In this document: positions 8,728 to 19,700 of the stretch, one piece after another
How positions within the stretch are numbered: position 1 is the first letter of the stretch
Layout: each line of letters begins with the position of its first letter
NCBI GenBank assembly: GCA_948502395.1
Contig: CAOPES010000008.1
Coordinates: 10,914 to 74,913 of the forward strand
Source of the DNA: an uncultured Clostridia bacterium
GTDB lineage: Bacteria; Bacillota; Clostridia; TANB77; CAG-508
DNA length: 64,000 nt
Direction of reading: 5' to 3'
Notes under the pieces: model-generated
Database searches by the model: none
Told to the model about the DNA's origin: nothing
The model's input: the letters and a program-made list of their open reading frames with translations, nothing else
Position numbers and translations under genes: made by a program

Positions 8728-9666
8728 TTGAATCAAATATTAAGTGTAGAAAACACAAAAAAAGAAAAAAGAAGAAAAAGCCCAAATGGACCAATAGAAA
8801 TTCAAAAAATAGTAAAAATATTTGCTATAATAATGATAATATTTGGAATAGCAATAATAGGAAGTGGCTCATACTCAATGTATAAAGGAAAAACAGAACC
8901 AAAATCAGCAACAAGACCAATAATAGTAGCAAGTCAAACAGCAGGAACACAAGTAACAATACAAATAAAACACGACAAACCACTATCAAAAGTAACATAC
9001 AGCTGGAACGACGAAGAGCCAATAGAAATAGAAACAAATTCAAGAAGCGAAATTTCACAAATAGTAGAAATTCCAACAGGAAGTAACAACACATTAAAAA
9101 TATATGCAGAAGACATAAATGAACAAACAGCAACAAACGAAAGCTCTTACGAAGCGCAAAGAAAAATAGACATACAACTAGAACCAAACGGAACAGAACT
9201 AAAAGTAAACATAGAATCAGAAACAGAGTTAGCATATATGACATACCGTTGGGATGACGAAGAAGAAAAAGAAGAAGAATTAGACGGATATGAAGCAGAA
9301 AAAACAATAGAAATACCAAAAGGACAACACACATTAACATTAATAGTAGTAGATATAGACAACAACACAGAAACAGAAGAACAAGAAATAAAAGCAGTAA
9401 CAAAACCAAAATTAGAAGTAACAGTTGACGAAACAGGAGAACACTTTGTAATAAAAGCATCAGATGAAGAAGCAGTAAAAAGAATAGAATTCATAATAAA
9501 CGAAGATGAAAGAAATAGCTTAGACTTAGATAAGGTATTTTCAAAAGAAGAAAGAAAAGAATTTGAATACAAATATCCACTACGTGCAGGAGATAATAAA
9601 CTAATAATAAGAGCATACAATGAAAGTGGAGTATATGAAGAATCAAGAGTAATGTTCAGAAAATAA
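8728..9666 (+). CDS. Membrane-anchored protein with Ig-like repeats, function unknown
   Basis: 312 aa, TTG start at 8728 after AGAGGTGAAA. A basic cytoplasmic tail (about 28 residues) precedes one membrane segment (IFAIIMIIFGIAIIGSG). The outside part consists of three beta-sandwich-like units of about 85 residues. Two carry the related strand pairs VTYSWNDEEPIEIE and LAYMTYRWDDEEEKEEE, and the third reads VKRIEFIINEDERNS. This is a bacterial-Ig-like architecture. It has its own promoter and no catalytic motif. Probably an extracytoplasmic structural or binding protein; nothing more specific can be supported. Confidence 0.65.
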   Translation: MNQILSVENTKKEKRRKSPNGPIEIQKIVKIFAIIMIIFGIAIIGSGSYSMYKGKTEPKSATRPIIVASQTAGTQVTIQIKHDKPLSKVTYSWNDEEPIEIETNSRSEISQIVEIPTGSNNTLKIYAEDINEQTATNESSYEAQRKIDIQLEPNGTELKVNIESETELAYMTYRWDDEEEKEEELDGYEAEKTIEIPKGQHTLTLIVVDIDNNTETEEQEIKAVTKPKLEVTVDETGEHFVIKASDEEAVKRIEFIINEDERNSLDLDKVFSKEERKEFEYKYPLRAGDNKLIIRAYNESGVYEESRVMFRK

Positions 9667-9736
9667 AACATAATCAACAAACAACATACCTCCTACAATA
9701 CAAATGTGGGAGGTTGTTAAAAATGAAGGAGAAAAA

Positions 9737-10528
9737 ATGATATTTGAAATACTAACATATTTTATAATATATTCATTTTTAGGATGGATAATGGAATCAG
9801 TAGTAAGGTCAGTAATAGAAAGAAAACTAATAAACACAGGTTTTTTAATAGGACCATTTTGCCCAATATATGGAATAGGCGCATGTATAATGTTTTTATT
9901 CTTAAGTGGGCTAAAAGACCATATATTACTATTATTTGTAGTTTCACTACTTGCAATGTCAATATGGGAATACCTAGTTGGAGTATTGCTAGAAAAACTA
10001 TTTAATACAAAATATTGGGACTACTCAGACCACAAATTTAATATACAAGGAAGAGTATGCCTAACAAACTCAATATGTTGGGGAGTAATAGGAATACTAT
10101 TTGTTCATTATATACATCCATTTATACAACAAATAATTGGAAACATTGACGCAACAGTATTACACTATATAATATCAATTGTAACAATAGTATTTATAAC
10201 AGACACAATAGTAAGCATAATAAAAGTAAAAAATATTAAGGGAACATTAGACAGCATTGAAAAAATAAATAAAGAAATAAAAGAAAAGCTAAAAGAAATA
10301 AAAGCAATGTCAAAAGAAAAAGACGAAGACAAAAAAACAGCAACACAAAATATCCAACAAATAGTAGAACAATTAAACAAAAAGAAGAACAGAACAATAT
10401 TACATTTATACAGAAATGTATACAGACTAAAAAAAGCATTCCCTGCAATCAATACTAAAGAAATAACAGAAGTCCTAAGCAAAAAAGCAGAACTTAGAAA
10501 AAATAAGCAAAAAGACTTGAAAAAATAA
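9737..10528 (+). CDS. ABC_trans_CmpB-type (DUF1113) membrane protein
   Basis: 263 aa; start ATG 9737 after GAAGGAG. About five membrane helices in the first 170 residues contain family landmarks YSFLGWIMES, NTGFLIGPFCPIYGIG and WDYSDHKFNIQGRVCL. This family is annotated as putative ABC transporter permease, but its function is unproven. The C-terminal 90 residues form a long charged coiled coil (KIKEKLKEIKAMSKEK and on). An imperfect hairpin at 9676-9720 precedes it (CCTCC/GGGAGG). No ATPase gene is adjacent. Confidence 0.8.
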   Translation: MIFEILTYFIIYSFLGWIMESVVRSVIERKLINTGFLIGPFCPIYGIGACIMFLFLSGLKDHILLLFVVSLLAMSIWEYLVGVLLEKLFNTKYWDYSDHKFNIQGRVCLTNSICWGVIGILFVHYIHPFIQQIIGNIDATVLHYIISIVTIVFITDTIVSIIKVKNIKGTLDSIEKINKEIKEKLKEIKAMSKEKDEDKKTATQNIQQIVEQLNKKKNRTILHLYRNVYRLKKAFPAINTKEITEVLSKKAELRKNKQKDLKK

Positions 10529-10578
10529 AATAATTATGGATATAATAAAACAAAAGTAAAAAGGTAAAGGAGAAAATC

Positions 10579-11502
10579 ATGATACAAGAAATTTATATAA
10601 TAGATGATGACGACTCTTCAATATTAATATTTAGAGAACTATTTAAAAACGACCCAGAATTCAAATTTATTAGTGTAAAAACAGAGCAAATAGACATAGC
10701 ACTAAAAAATATCCCTTCACTAATAGTAATAAATGAAGACGCAATAGATAGAGACGTAATCGAATTATGTAGTAAAATAAGAAAAGACGAAGACAACACA
10801 ATAACACCAGTAATAATAGTATCATCAAAAAGCGATAGAGACCACAGAATAAAAATATTGCAACAATCGGTAGAATTCTTCATAAAAAAACCAGTAGACG
10901 AAAAATACCTGTATTACACAGTAAAAAACCTGAATAGACTATTAGCAAGCAATAGAACAGTAAGTCCACTAACAGGATTACCAGGAAACGTACAAATACA
11001 TGCCGAACTGAAAAAAAGGTTACTAAGAAAAGAAGCATTTTCAGTACTATACTTAGACTTGGACAACTTCAAGGCATACAATGACGTATATGGATTCTTA
11101 AAAGGAGACCAAATAATAGAATTCACAGCAGAAACAATAGTTAATCTAGTACACAGTGACGAATTAGAAAACACATTTGTAGGGCACATTGGTGGAGACG
11201 ACTTTGTAGCAATAGTACCAGGAACACATTGCGAAAAACTATGCCAAAATATATTAGCATATTTCGATGCAAATGTCGGAAAATTCTTTACAGAAGAAGA
11301 CTTCGAAAATGGCTACATCGAAGTAGAAAACAGAAAAGGAATTATAGAAAAATTCCCATTAACATCACTTTCAATAGGAGTAGTTGTAGCAGACGAAGGA
11401 AGATTTCACAATATACTTGAAATTGGAGAAATTGGTGCACAAGTCAAGCATGCAGCAAAATCAGTTATGGGTAGCAGTTACGCAATTGATAGAAGAAAAT
11501 AG
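10579..11502 (+). CDS. REC-like/GGDEF protein (possible diguanylate cyclase)
   Basis: 307 aa. Residues 1-120 form a receiver-like domain (IYIIDDDDSSILIF at the acidic pocket; PVIIVSSKSD; FFIKKP with the conserved Lys-Pro). Residues 135-305 form a GGDEF domain starting SPLTGLPGN, with LYLDLDNFKAYND for metal and base binding. The signature is GGDDF rather than GG(D/E)EF, so the catalytic Glu is Asp; activity may be reduced or lost. The receiver lacks a clear phosphorylatable Asp at the usual place (the sequence there is IVINEDAID). It may act as a signal-binding rather than a synthesising protein. Confidence 0.8.
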   Translation: MIQEIYIIDDDDSSILIFRELFKNDPEFKFISVKTEQIDIALKNIPSLIVINEDAIDRDVIELCSKIRKDEDNTITPVIIVSSKSDRDHRIKILQQSVEFFIKKPVDEKYLYYTVKNLNRLLASNRTVSPLTGLPGNVQIHAELKKRLLRKEAFSVLYLDLDNFKAYNDVYGFLKGDQIIEFTAETIVNLVHSDELENTFVGHIGGDDFVAIVPGTHCEKLCQNILAYFDANVGKFFTEEDFENGYIEVENRKGIIEKFPLTSLSIGVVVADEGRFHNILEIGEIGAQVKHAAKSVMGSSYAIDRRK

Positions 11503-11530
11503 CACATTTGGGACATTTGGGGACACATCT
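11503..11530. repeat. Partial copy of the GGGACGTTTCC/TTTGTCC repeat (family C)
   Basis: Contains ACATTTGGGGACACATCT, the ends of the longer family C unit found at 24946, 26908, 27455, 55629 and 61632, with the middle missing. Confidence 0.6.
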
Positions 11531-11549
11531 AAAAAATAGTAATAAAATA

Positions 11550-11600
11550 AAAAACTTCTAATATAAATAATAGTAATAATATTTATGTTAGGAGTTTTTA
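11550..11600 (+). terminator. Terminator-like hairpin that includes the cwlD ribosome binding site
   Basis: A 19-bp stem (AAAAACTTCTAATATAAAT with ATTTATGTTAGGAGTTTTT, two G-U pairs) ends in a T run two bases before the cwlD ATG. The 3-prime arm contains AGGAG, the only ribosome site for cwlD. It could end transcription from upstream and hide the site in read-through RNA. Confidence 0.75.
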
Positions 11601-11601
11601 T

Positions 11602-12363
11602 ATGTTAGTAATCAATAAAAAAAGAATAAAAATAATAACAGCAGGAATGCTAATAGCGATATTTGCATTTACTTTTCAAATAGCAATGAAACAAACAAAT
11701 CCAATAAATGAAAGCATAACAGATCCAAAAAACACAAACAACGAAACAATACAAACAACAGCGACGCCAGTATCAGGAAAAACAGTAGTACTAGATGCAG
11801 GACATGGAATACCAGATGAAGGGGCGCAAAGTAGTAATGGAACAACAGAAGCACAAACAAATTTAAAAATAACATTAAAAGTACAAAACCTATTGGAGCA
11901 GAGCGGATGCAATGTAATATTGACACGTTCAGATGAAAATGCAATATATGATTTAGATGCAAATACATTGAAGCAAAAAAAGATATCAGATATACACAAT
12001 AGAGTAAAAATAGGAAATGAAAGTTCAGCAGATATATTTGTATCAATACATTTAAACAAAATACCACAATCTCAATATTATGGTTGGCAATGCTTTTTTA
12101 AACCTGGGAATGAGGACAGTACAAAGCTCGCAAAAAAGATACAAGACAATTTGAATAAGTCAATTCAAAAGGAAAACACAAGAGTACCAATGAAATTAGA
12201 TACAGTATATATTATGAAACATGTTGAAATTCCAATATCTATTGTTGAATGTGGTTTCTTGTCTAATCCAGAAGAAGAAAAGCAGTTGTTGGACGATGAA
12301 TATCAAAATAGATTAGCTTGGGGAATTTATAATGGGATTACTTCATATTTTTATGAGAAATAG
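11602..12363 (+). CDS. cwlD: N-acetylmuramoyl-L-alanine amidase, CwlD type
   Basis: 253 aa. An N-terminal membrane anchor (about residues 8-25) precedes an Amidase_3 domain: VVLDAGHGIPDEGA with the zinc His, a Glu in the TEAQTNL region, SADIFVSIHLN with the second zinc His, and VECGFLSNPEE with the catalytic Glu. Size and order fit CwlD, which removes peptide side chains from spore cortex peptidoglycan so that a PdaA-type deacetylase can form muramic lactam. A deacetylase of that broad class lies at 36849. The ribosome site is inside a terminator-like hairpin. Confidence 0.85.
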   Translation: MLVINKKRIKIITAGMLIAIFAFTFQIAMKQTNPINESITDPKNTNNETIQTTATPVSGKTVVLDAGHGIPDEGAQSSNGTTEAQTNLKITLKVQNLLEQSGCNVILTRSDENAIYDLDANTLKQKKISDIHNRVKIGNESSADIFVSIHLNKIPQSQYYGWQCFFKPGNEDSTKLAKKIQDNLNKSIQKENTRVPMKLDTVYIMKHVEIPISIVECGFLSNPEEEKQLLDDEYQNRLAWGIYNGITSYFYEK

Positions 12364-12366
12364 GTA

Positions 12367-12395
12367 TTGCTCTTTTTTACATAATGTGTTATAAT
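12367..12395 (+). promoter_or_regulatory. Promoter for the 12434 gene
   Basis: TTGCTC at 12367 and TATAAT at 12390, 17-bp spacer. Confidence 0.6.
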
Positions 12396-12433
12396 AAATT
12401 CAGATACCCCAAAATTGGGAAGAGGAGACAAAA

Positions 12434-12691
12434 ATGTCATACACATGGAAAAACCCTGCAATAGCAGAAAAAGAAGTACAGAGCAAACAGCTTTGGAAAG
12501 AACCAAAAATCTTTTCTGAAATCCACGATGGTAAGAAAAAGTATGGTTTGAAAGACCAAAGTGGAAAAGTTATTGCTGATGCTGAATTTGATAGCATTGG
12601 TCCAGTGGTTGTAGGATATGCAACCGCAGTCAAAAATGGTAGAAGAATTACCATTGATGAGAATGGAAATGAACGAAGGGCTAGTCACTAA
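12434..12691 (+). CDS. Small conserved-looking protein, WG-repeat-like
   Basis: 85 aa; ATG 12434 follows AGAGGAGAC. The core KKKYGLKDQSGKVIADAEFD is like one WG-type repeat (YGLKD.SGK...A.FD), followed by a closing strand pair with DENGNERR. No signal peptide and no catalytic motif. It has its own promoter and terminator. Function unknown. Confidence 0.6.
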   Translation: MSYTWKNPAIAEKEVQSKQLWKEPKIFSEIHDGKKKYGLKDQSGKVIADAEFDSIGPVVVGYATAVKNGRRITIDENGNERRASH

Positions 12692-12717
12692 CAAGTGAGG
12701 CATAAAAGTCTCGAATG

Positions 12718-12750
12718 GGTAGGTTTCATATATGGGAACCTACTTTTTTT
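12718..12750 (+). terminator. Terminator after the 12434 gene
   Basis: Stem GTAGGTTTC/GGGAACCTAC followed by a run of seven T. Confidence 0.85.
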
Positions 12751-12759
12751 GGCTATTTT

Positions 12760-12788
12760 TTGCATTTTTTTGAAAAAAGTGTTATAAT
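12760..12788 (+). promoter_or_regulatory. Promoter for the 12838 gene
   Basis: TTGCAT at 12760 and TATAAT at 12783, 17-bp spacer. Confidence 0.6.
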
Positions 12789-12837
12789 ATAAATGTATAT
12801 GGAAAACGGCGAAAGAAAAATGATAGGAGGAATGAAA

Positions 12838-13647
12838 ATGGAAAATGATTTCAAAAAAGGATTAAAAATAGATATAATGCAATTCAATACTATGAAAAGG
12901 AAAAATGAGCTAGACGTAATGCAATTTCAAACTAAACAACCTAAAAAAGAAGTACACCAAATATCAAAATCAAAAACAAGAAGAAAAGTAAACTCTAAAA
13001 GACTAGCAGAACTAGGACTAGGAGCAATAATTGCAGTAGGAGCAGCATTTGGCGGAATTAGTCATTGGAAAAATAGTCAATCAGTAACATTAGAAGAAGC
13101 CAAAGAAGCAGGAAAAACAGTAGAAAAACTAAAAATAACACCAGAACAAGATGTAAAATTACAACAAATAAAGCAAATTGTAGACAAGGACACTGCAACA
13201 GATTACGAATTGTTAACTAGCCTACAAAACATAGAAGAGCTTAATATTGACATGCAAAAAACAAAAATAGCAAAAACAATGGGAAAAGATAAAGAAAGTG
13301 TAAGTCTTTTCACAGGAATAAACACAGCATCAGAAGGAGAGACAAAAGAAGTTATCACAGTAGACGGAATAAAGTATGAAAATTTTGATATGTCTAAACA
13401 GACATCAGAAGCTATAAAAGATTTAGGAAAAATACAGTCAGAAAATTATAAGGCACAAAATGGAGATATAAAAGGAGCAGAACTAAAAAGTAAAGTAAAA
13501 AGATATTTAGACATAACGAGTAAAATGGCAGCATCAGAAATGGAAGAAGAAAATGGAAAAATCGAGATGAAGCCAACAACAAAAGGAGAAGTTAAAAAAC
13601 TAAAAGAAGAGCAACAAAAACAACGAGAAGACGGTCCTGAAATATAA
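12838..13647 (+). CDS. Single-span membrane protein, unknown
   Basis: 269 aa. ATG 12838 is chosen because AGGAGG lies seven bases upstream; the ATG at 12832 is too close. A repeated motif near the N-terminus (KIDIMQFNTMKRK and LDVMQFQTKQPK) precedes a basic stretch and one membrane helix at about residues 60-78. The remaining 190 residues are helical and Lys/Glu-rich, probably outside the cell. The tandem MQF motif may be a short binding peptide. I do not recognise the family. Confidence 0.6.
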   Translation: MENDFKKGLKIDIMQFNTMKRKNELDVMQFQTKQPKKEVHQISKSKTRRKVNSKRLAELGLGAIIAVGAAFGGISHWKNSQSVTLEEAKEAGKTVEKLKITPEQDVKLQQIKQIVDKDTATDYELLTSLQNIEELNIDMQKTKIAKTMGKDKESVSLFTGINTASEGETKEVITVDGIKYENFDMSKQTSEAIKDLGKIQSENYKAQNGDIKGAELKSKVKRYLDITSKMAASEMEEENGKIEMKPTTKGEVKKLKEEQQKQREDGPEI

Positions 13648-13666
13648 AAAATATAAATGTATAAAA

Positions 13667-13721
13667 TTACCACTCTTTGCAAACAATATGGATAAAACAT
13701 ATTGGCAAGGAGTGAATTTTT
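13667..13721 (+). terminator. Terminator-like hairpin that includes the glucan synthase ribosome binding site
   Basis: CACTCTTTGC...CAATATG pairs with CATATTGGCAAGGAGTG and is followed by a T run. The 3-prime arm contains AAGGAG and the TTG start follows within the T run, as at cwlD and the 36849 gene. Confidence 0.7.
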
Positions 13722-16700
13722 TTGAACACGAACAAAATATTAAAAATAAGTGGAGCGCCGTTAGATAAAAAACAACTAGAAAATCACTTGCAAAAAATAG
13801 CATCAGGGCATATTCTAGTAAACAAATCAAGCAAAGAAACATACCCAGTACCACAAATGCTAGAAAATTTTAAAGTAATACGGAGAAGTATATGACTTAC
13901 TAAACGAGCACCTAAAACTTGGAATAAGCATACACCCAGCAGGAGAATGGTTATTAGACAATTTATATATAATAGAAGAAACAGTAAAACAAATACAAAA
14001 AGAATTGCCACTAAAAAAATACAAAAACTTTCTAGGAATAGCAAATGGACCATATCAAGGTTTTGCAAGGATATATGTTTTAGCATCTGAAATTGTAGCA
14101 TATACAGACAACAAAATAGAGCGAAAAGATTTAGAAGATTACCTAGCAAGTTATCAAACTAAAAAGAACCTAAGTATGGAAGAGATATGGAATATAGGGT
14201 TATTTTTGCAAATAGCAATAATTGAAAATATCAGAGAAATATGCGAAAAAATATATATTTCCCAAATGCAAAAATATAGAGCAGAAAATATAGTAGAAAG
14301 ACTTGTTGAAAACAAACCAAAATCAGAGCAAACATTTAAAAATAATAATAGAAAAACACTAGAAAAAAGCATATTAGAAGATATGCAATATTCTTTTGTT
14401 GAATATATGTCTTACATTTTAAAAAGATATGGAAAAAAAGGTTCAAGCTATTTAACCGCACTAGAAGAGACAGTAGAGTTGACAGGAACGACAGTATCAG
14501 AAGCAATAAAAAAAGAACATTTTGACATAGCAGTAAGAAAAGTATCGATAGGAAATAGCATAATAAGTATAAAGAAGATACAAAGAATTAACTTTTTAGA
14601 AATATTTGAAAAAATAAATGGAGTAGAAGAACTACTTAAACAAGACCCAAGTAATGTTTACGAAAAAATGGACAACAAGACAAAAGAATTTTACAGAAAT
14701 AAAATAAAAGAAATATCAAAGAAGACAAAAATATCAGAAATTTATATTACAAAAAAAGTACTAGAACTAGCTACGACAAAGGAAACTTCGGGGAAAGAAG
14801 CACACATTGGTTACTATTTAATTGGCAAAGGTGAAAATGAATTATATAAAACGCTAAACATCAAAAATTCAAGCAAAATGACGTCAAAGGATAAAACAAA
14901 ATTATACGTTTTTGGAGTAGCATTATTTAGTATTATTTTCGCGGCAATTTTTAGTTTGCTAATTGCAAAACCTACTGAAAATGTATGGCTATGGCTAGTT
15001 TCAGCAATTCTATTTTTAATTCCAGCATCAGAAATTGTAATTCAAATTATACAATATATTTTAAATAAAACAGTAAAACCAAAATTAATACCGAAACTAG
15101 ATTTTCAAAATGGAATTCCAAAAGAAAGTGCCACAATGGTAGTAATACCAACAATTATAAAAAATAGAGAAAAAGTGCGAGAACTAACAAGAAAGTTAGA
15201 AGTGTACTATTTAGCAAATAAATCAGAAAACCTATATTTCACACTACTTGGAGATTGTAGTGAAAGTTTAAATAGAGAAGAAGAACATGATAAAGAAGTA
15301 ATAGAAGAAGGAAAACATCAAATAGAAGAGCTAAACAAAAAATATGGTAAAAATATATTCAATTTTATTTATAGAAAAAGAGTTTTAAATAAAAGCGAAG
15401 GCACTTACCTAGGCTGGGAAAGAAAAAGGGGAATGCTAAACCAGTTTAATGAGTATATTTTGGGAAATATGAAAAATCCATTTAGGGAAAACACGATAGA
15501 AAATACCCCAGAACTAATTAAAAATATAAAATATGTAATTACACTAGATGCAGATACAGACCTAATACTAAATTCAGCTTTTGAGCTAATTGGGGCAATG
15601 GAGCACATTTTAAATAAGCCTAAAATTGACCCAGCTAAAAACATCGTAGTAGACGGATATGGAATAATGCAACCAAGAGTTGGTGTAAATTTAGACATCA
15701 GTTATAAAAGCCTATTTACAAAGATTTTCGCAGGAGCAGGCGGAATTGATTCATATACAAATGCGATATCAGATATTTATCAAGATAACTTCAAAGAAGG
15801 AATTTTTACAGGTAAGGGAATTTATAATGTAAAAGTATTTTCAAAAGTAATGAAAGACACAATTCCGGAAAATACTGTGCTTAGCCACGATTTATTAGAA
15901 GGATGTTATCTTCGTTGCGGATTAGTTTCAGATATTTTACTTATGGACGGATATCCAACAAAGTACAACAGTTTTATGAACAGGCTGTACAGGTGGATAA
16001 GGGGAGACTGGCAAATTACTTCGTGGCTTAGAAAAAGTAGCCCATTAAATTTACTTTCTAAATATAAAATATTTGATAATTTAAGAAGAAGTTTATTAGA
16101 AGCAAGTATAGTTGTAGCTGGAATATATGCAACTATTGTTGGACTGTTAAATGGAAGAAAATCTACTGGAATAATTTGGACTTTGGTAATAGTTGCAATT
16201 TTTCCGTTTTTACTAGAATTTTTAAATATGCTGATTTTCAAAAAAGAAGGGGAACAAAAGCAAAAGAATTTTACACCTAAAATTTCTGGTGTGAAAGGGA
16301 TTTTTCTAAGAGCTGTTCTAACATTAGGTTGCTTGCCATATAAGGCATATATGTCAGCAAAAGCGATTATAAAGACTTCATATAGAAAGAATATTTCTAA
16401 AAAGCATCTATTAGAATGGATGACATCAGAAGAAGCGGAAAAGCAAGCAAAATCAAGCATAGGCTCATATTATAACCAAATGGCAATAAATGTTTTAATT
16501 GGATTAATTTCAATTGGAATAGGGATAGCAAAATATAGCATAACATTAACCATTTTGGGATTTTTGTGGACATTTACGCCATTTGCAATGTGGTATATAA
16601 GTAGAGAATTAAATAAAATTACTGCAATAGAAAGATTAGATAAAGAAGAAAAAGAATATGTAAGAGAAATTGGAAAAAGAACTTGGGACTTTTTTGAAGC

Positions 16701-19700
16701 GTATTTGACAAAGGAAAATAATTTTCTAATTCCAGATAATTATCAAGAAGATAGAAGAGAAAAAATAGTACCACGAACATCATCTACAAATATAGGATTA
16801 TCAATGCTTGCAGTAATATCAGCATATGACTTGCAATATATAAAAAAGGAAAAAGCAATTGAACTATTAAGAAATATAATTTATTCAGTTGATAGCCTAC
16901 AAAAATGGAATGGACATTTGTACAATTGGTATCAAATTAAAACAAAAGAGCCACTAATACCAAGATATATTTCAACAGTTGATAGTGGGAATTTTGTGGG
17001 ATATTTGTATGTTGTAAAAACTTTTTTGCAAGAAATGAAAGAAAATGAATTAGTAGAAATAGTAGACAAGATGATTGAAAATACTGATTTTTCAGTTCTT
17101 TACAATTATGAGCAACAAATATTTTCAATTGGGTTTAATATAGAAGAAAACAAATTAACAGACTCATATTACGATTTATTAGCATCAGAAGCAAGACAGG
17201 CAAGTTTGGTTGCAATAGCAAAAAAAGATGTACCAGTAAAGCATTGGAATCATTTGAGTAGAACACTGACCATACTTGGAAAATATAAAGGACTAATTTC
17301 GTGGTCAGGAACAGCATTTGAGTATTTGATGCCAAACATAAACATTCCAAAATATGAAGGAAGTCTGTTAGATGAATCTTGCAAATTTATGATAATGAGC
17401 CAAAAAGAATATGCCAAAAAGCTAAATATTCCTTGGGGGATATCAGAAGCAGCATTTAATGTAAAAGACCTAAAAGCAAATTATCAATATAAAGCATTTG
17501 GAATACCATGGCTTGGACTAAAACGTGGGCTTGCAGATGAACTTGTAGTATCAAGCTATGGCGGAATTCTGGCTATTAGTGATACTCCGGAAGACGAAAT
17601 AGATAACTTAAAAATACTAGAAAAAGAAGGAATGTATGACAAGTTTGGATTTTACGAGTCAATAGATTACACACCAGAGAGAGTGGAAAAAGGCAAAACA
17701 TCTAGTGTTGTAAAAACGTATATGGCACATCATCAGGGACTTATACTGCTATCAATAAACAATTTATTTAATAATCAAATTCTGCAAAAAAGATTTGTTA
17801 AAAATCCAGAAATGGAAGCAGTAAGCATATTACTACAAGAAACAATGCCAGAATCTTCAATAATAACTAAGGAGAACAAGGAAAAAGTAGAAAAATTAAA
17901 ATATACAGATTACGAAAATTATATTCAAACAACTTATACAAATATTGATGAAAGATTAGTTACTGGAAATGTAATTTCAAATGAAAATTATGTAGTTGCA
18001 CAAAATCAGAAAGGGCAAGGTGTTAGTAAATACAAAGATATTTATATAAACAGATTTAAGCCAACGGATGACTACCCACAAGGGATTTTCTTTACAGTTA
18101 AAAATATAAAAACAAAACAAATTTGGAGTTCAAATTACAATTTCAATGAGAAAAAAGAAAATAATTATCAAATAAGCTTTATGCCAGATAAAATTGAACA
18201 AGAAATTTTAGAAGGAAATATAAAAACAAAAATCAAAACAACAGTAAGCTCAAATGAGCCAGTAGAGATAAGAAGAATGATTTTAGAAAACTACGGAAAT
18301 GAAGAAGAAATTTTAGAAATAACATCATATTTTGAGCCAGTATTGTCAAAAAAAGAACAAGACTATGCACACCCAGCGTTTAATAATCTATTTTTGATAA
18401 ATAGTTTTGATGAAGAAACAGGAAGTTTAATTGTAAAAAGAAAACAGAGAGAAGCAAATTGCAAAGAAATGTATTTAGCTGTAAGTTTATCCACAAATAG
18501 TGAGACAATTGGGGATTTAGAGTACGAAATTAATGAAGATAAGTTCATTGGAAGGGGAAATCTAGGAATACCAGTAATGGTGAAGAATTCAATTCCACTT
18601 TCTAAAAAAATTGGACTAGTTACAGAACCAATTGTTGCTTTAAAAAGAACAGTTAAGGTTAAGCCTAATGAAGAAGTTGTGGTGGATTTAGTTTTAAGTG
18701 TTGGTGAAGAATTAGATAAGGTAAAAGAAAACAATAAAAAATATCAATCTTTTGAAAATGTAAAAACAGAGTTTGAAGTTTCAAAAGCTAGAGTGGAAGC
18801 GGAAAGCAGATATTTAAGGGTAAAAGGAAAAGAAATAGAAATTTATCAAAAAATGCTAGCATATATAATTTTTGATAATCCAGCAAAAAGCACATTTATG
18901 AAGCAAAACACCAAACAAGAATATCGTCAAAGTGAACTTTGGAAATATGGAATATCAGGAGATTTACCGATAATTTTGTTAAAGGTAAAAGATGTGAACG
19001 AAAGCTATGTAATTAAAGAAGTTTTGAAGGCTTATGAATATTTTAGAACTAAAAATATAGAAACAGAATTAGTAATTTTAGATGAAGAAAAGCACAGCTA
19101 CGAAAATTATGTAAGAGAAGAAATTGAAGGTGCAATTTTAAATAACCATATGGCATATCTAAAAAATATAAAAGGTGGAATATTCAGTTTATCAAAAGGA
19201 GAAATAGCAAAGCCAGATATAGAATTGCTTGAATTTTTAGCTTCAATAAAAATAGATGGAAGCAAGGGCGGATTAAAAAATGCAATTTGTGATTTAGAAG
19301 AAGAATATTTAGAAAAATATAGAGATATCGGGGAAGATGAAGCAAGAGTAGGGTTGTTAGATGAAGAAAATGATGATATAAATATTTTAGAAAATAAAGA
19401 GAAATTGAAGTATTATAATGAGTATGGCGGATTTTCAGAAGATGGAAAAGAGTATTTGATTAAGGTTAATAAGCGAGAAAGACTGCCAACTGTTTGGAGC
19501 CATATTTTAGCAAATGAGAAGTTTGGTAGTGTTGTAACAGAAAATATGGGTGGATATACGTGGTATAAAAATAGTAGGTTAAATAGAGTATCAAGTTGGG
19601 AAAATAACCCAAGTTACGATATTCCAAGCGAAGTAATCTATTTGAAGAATATGGAAAATAAAAAAGCGTGGTCTTTGGGGTTGAACCCTATGCCAGACAA

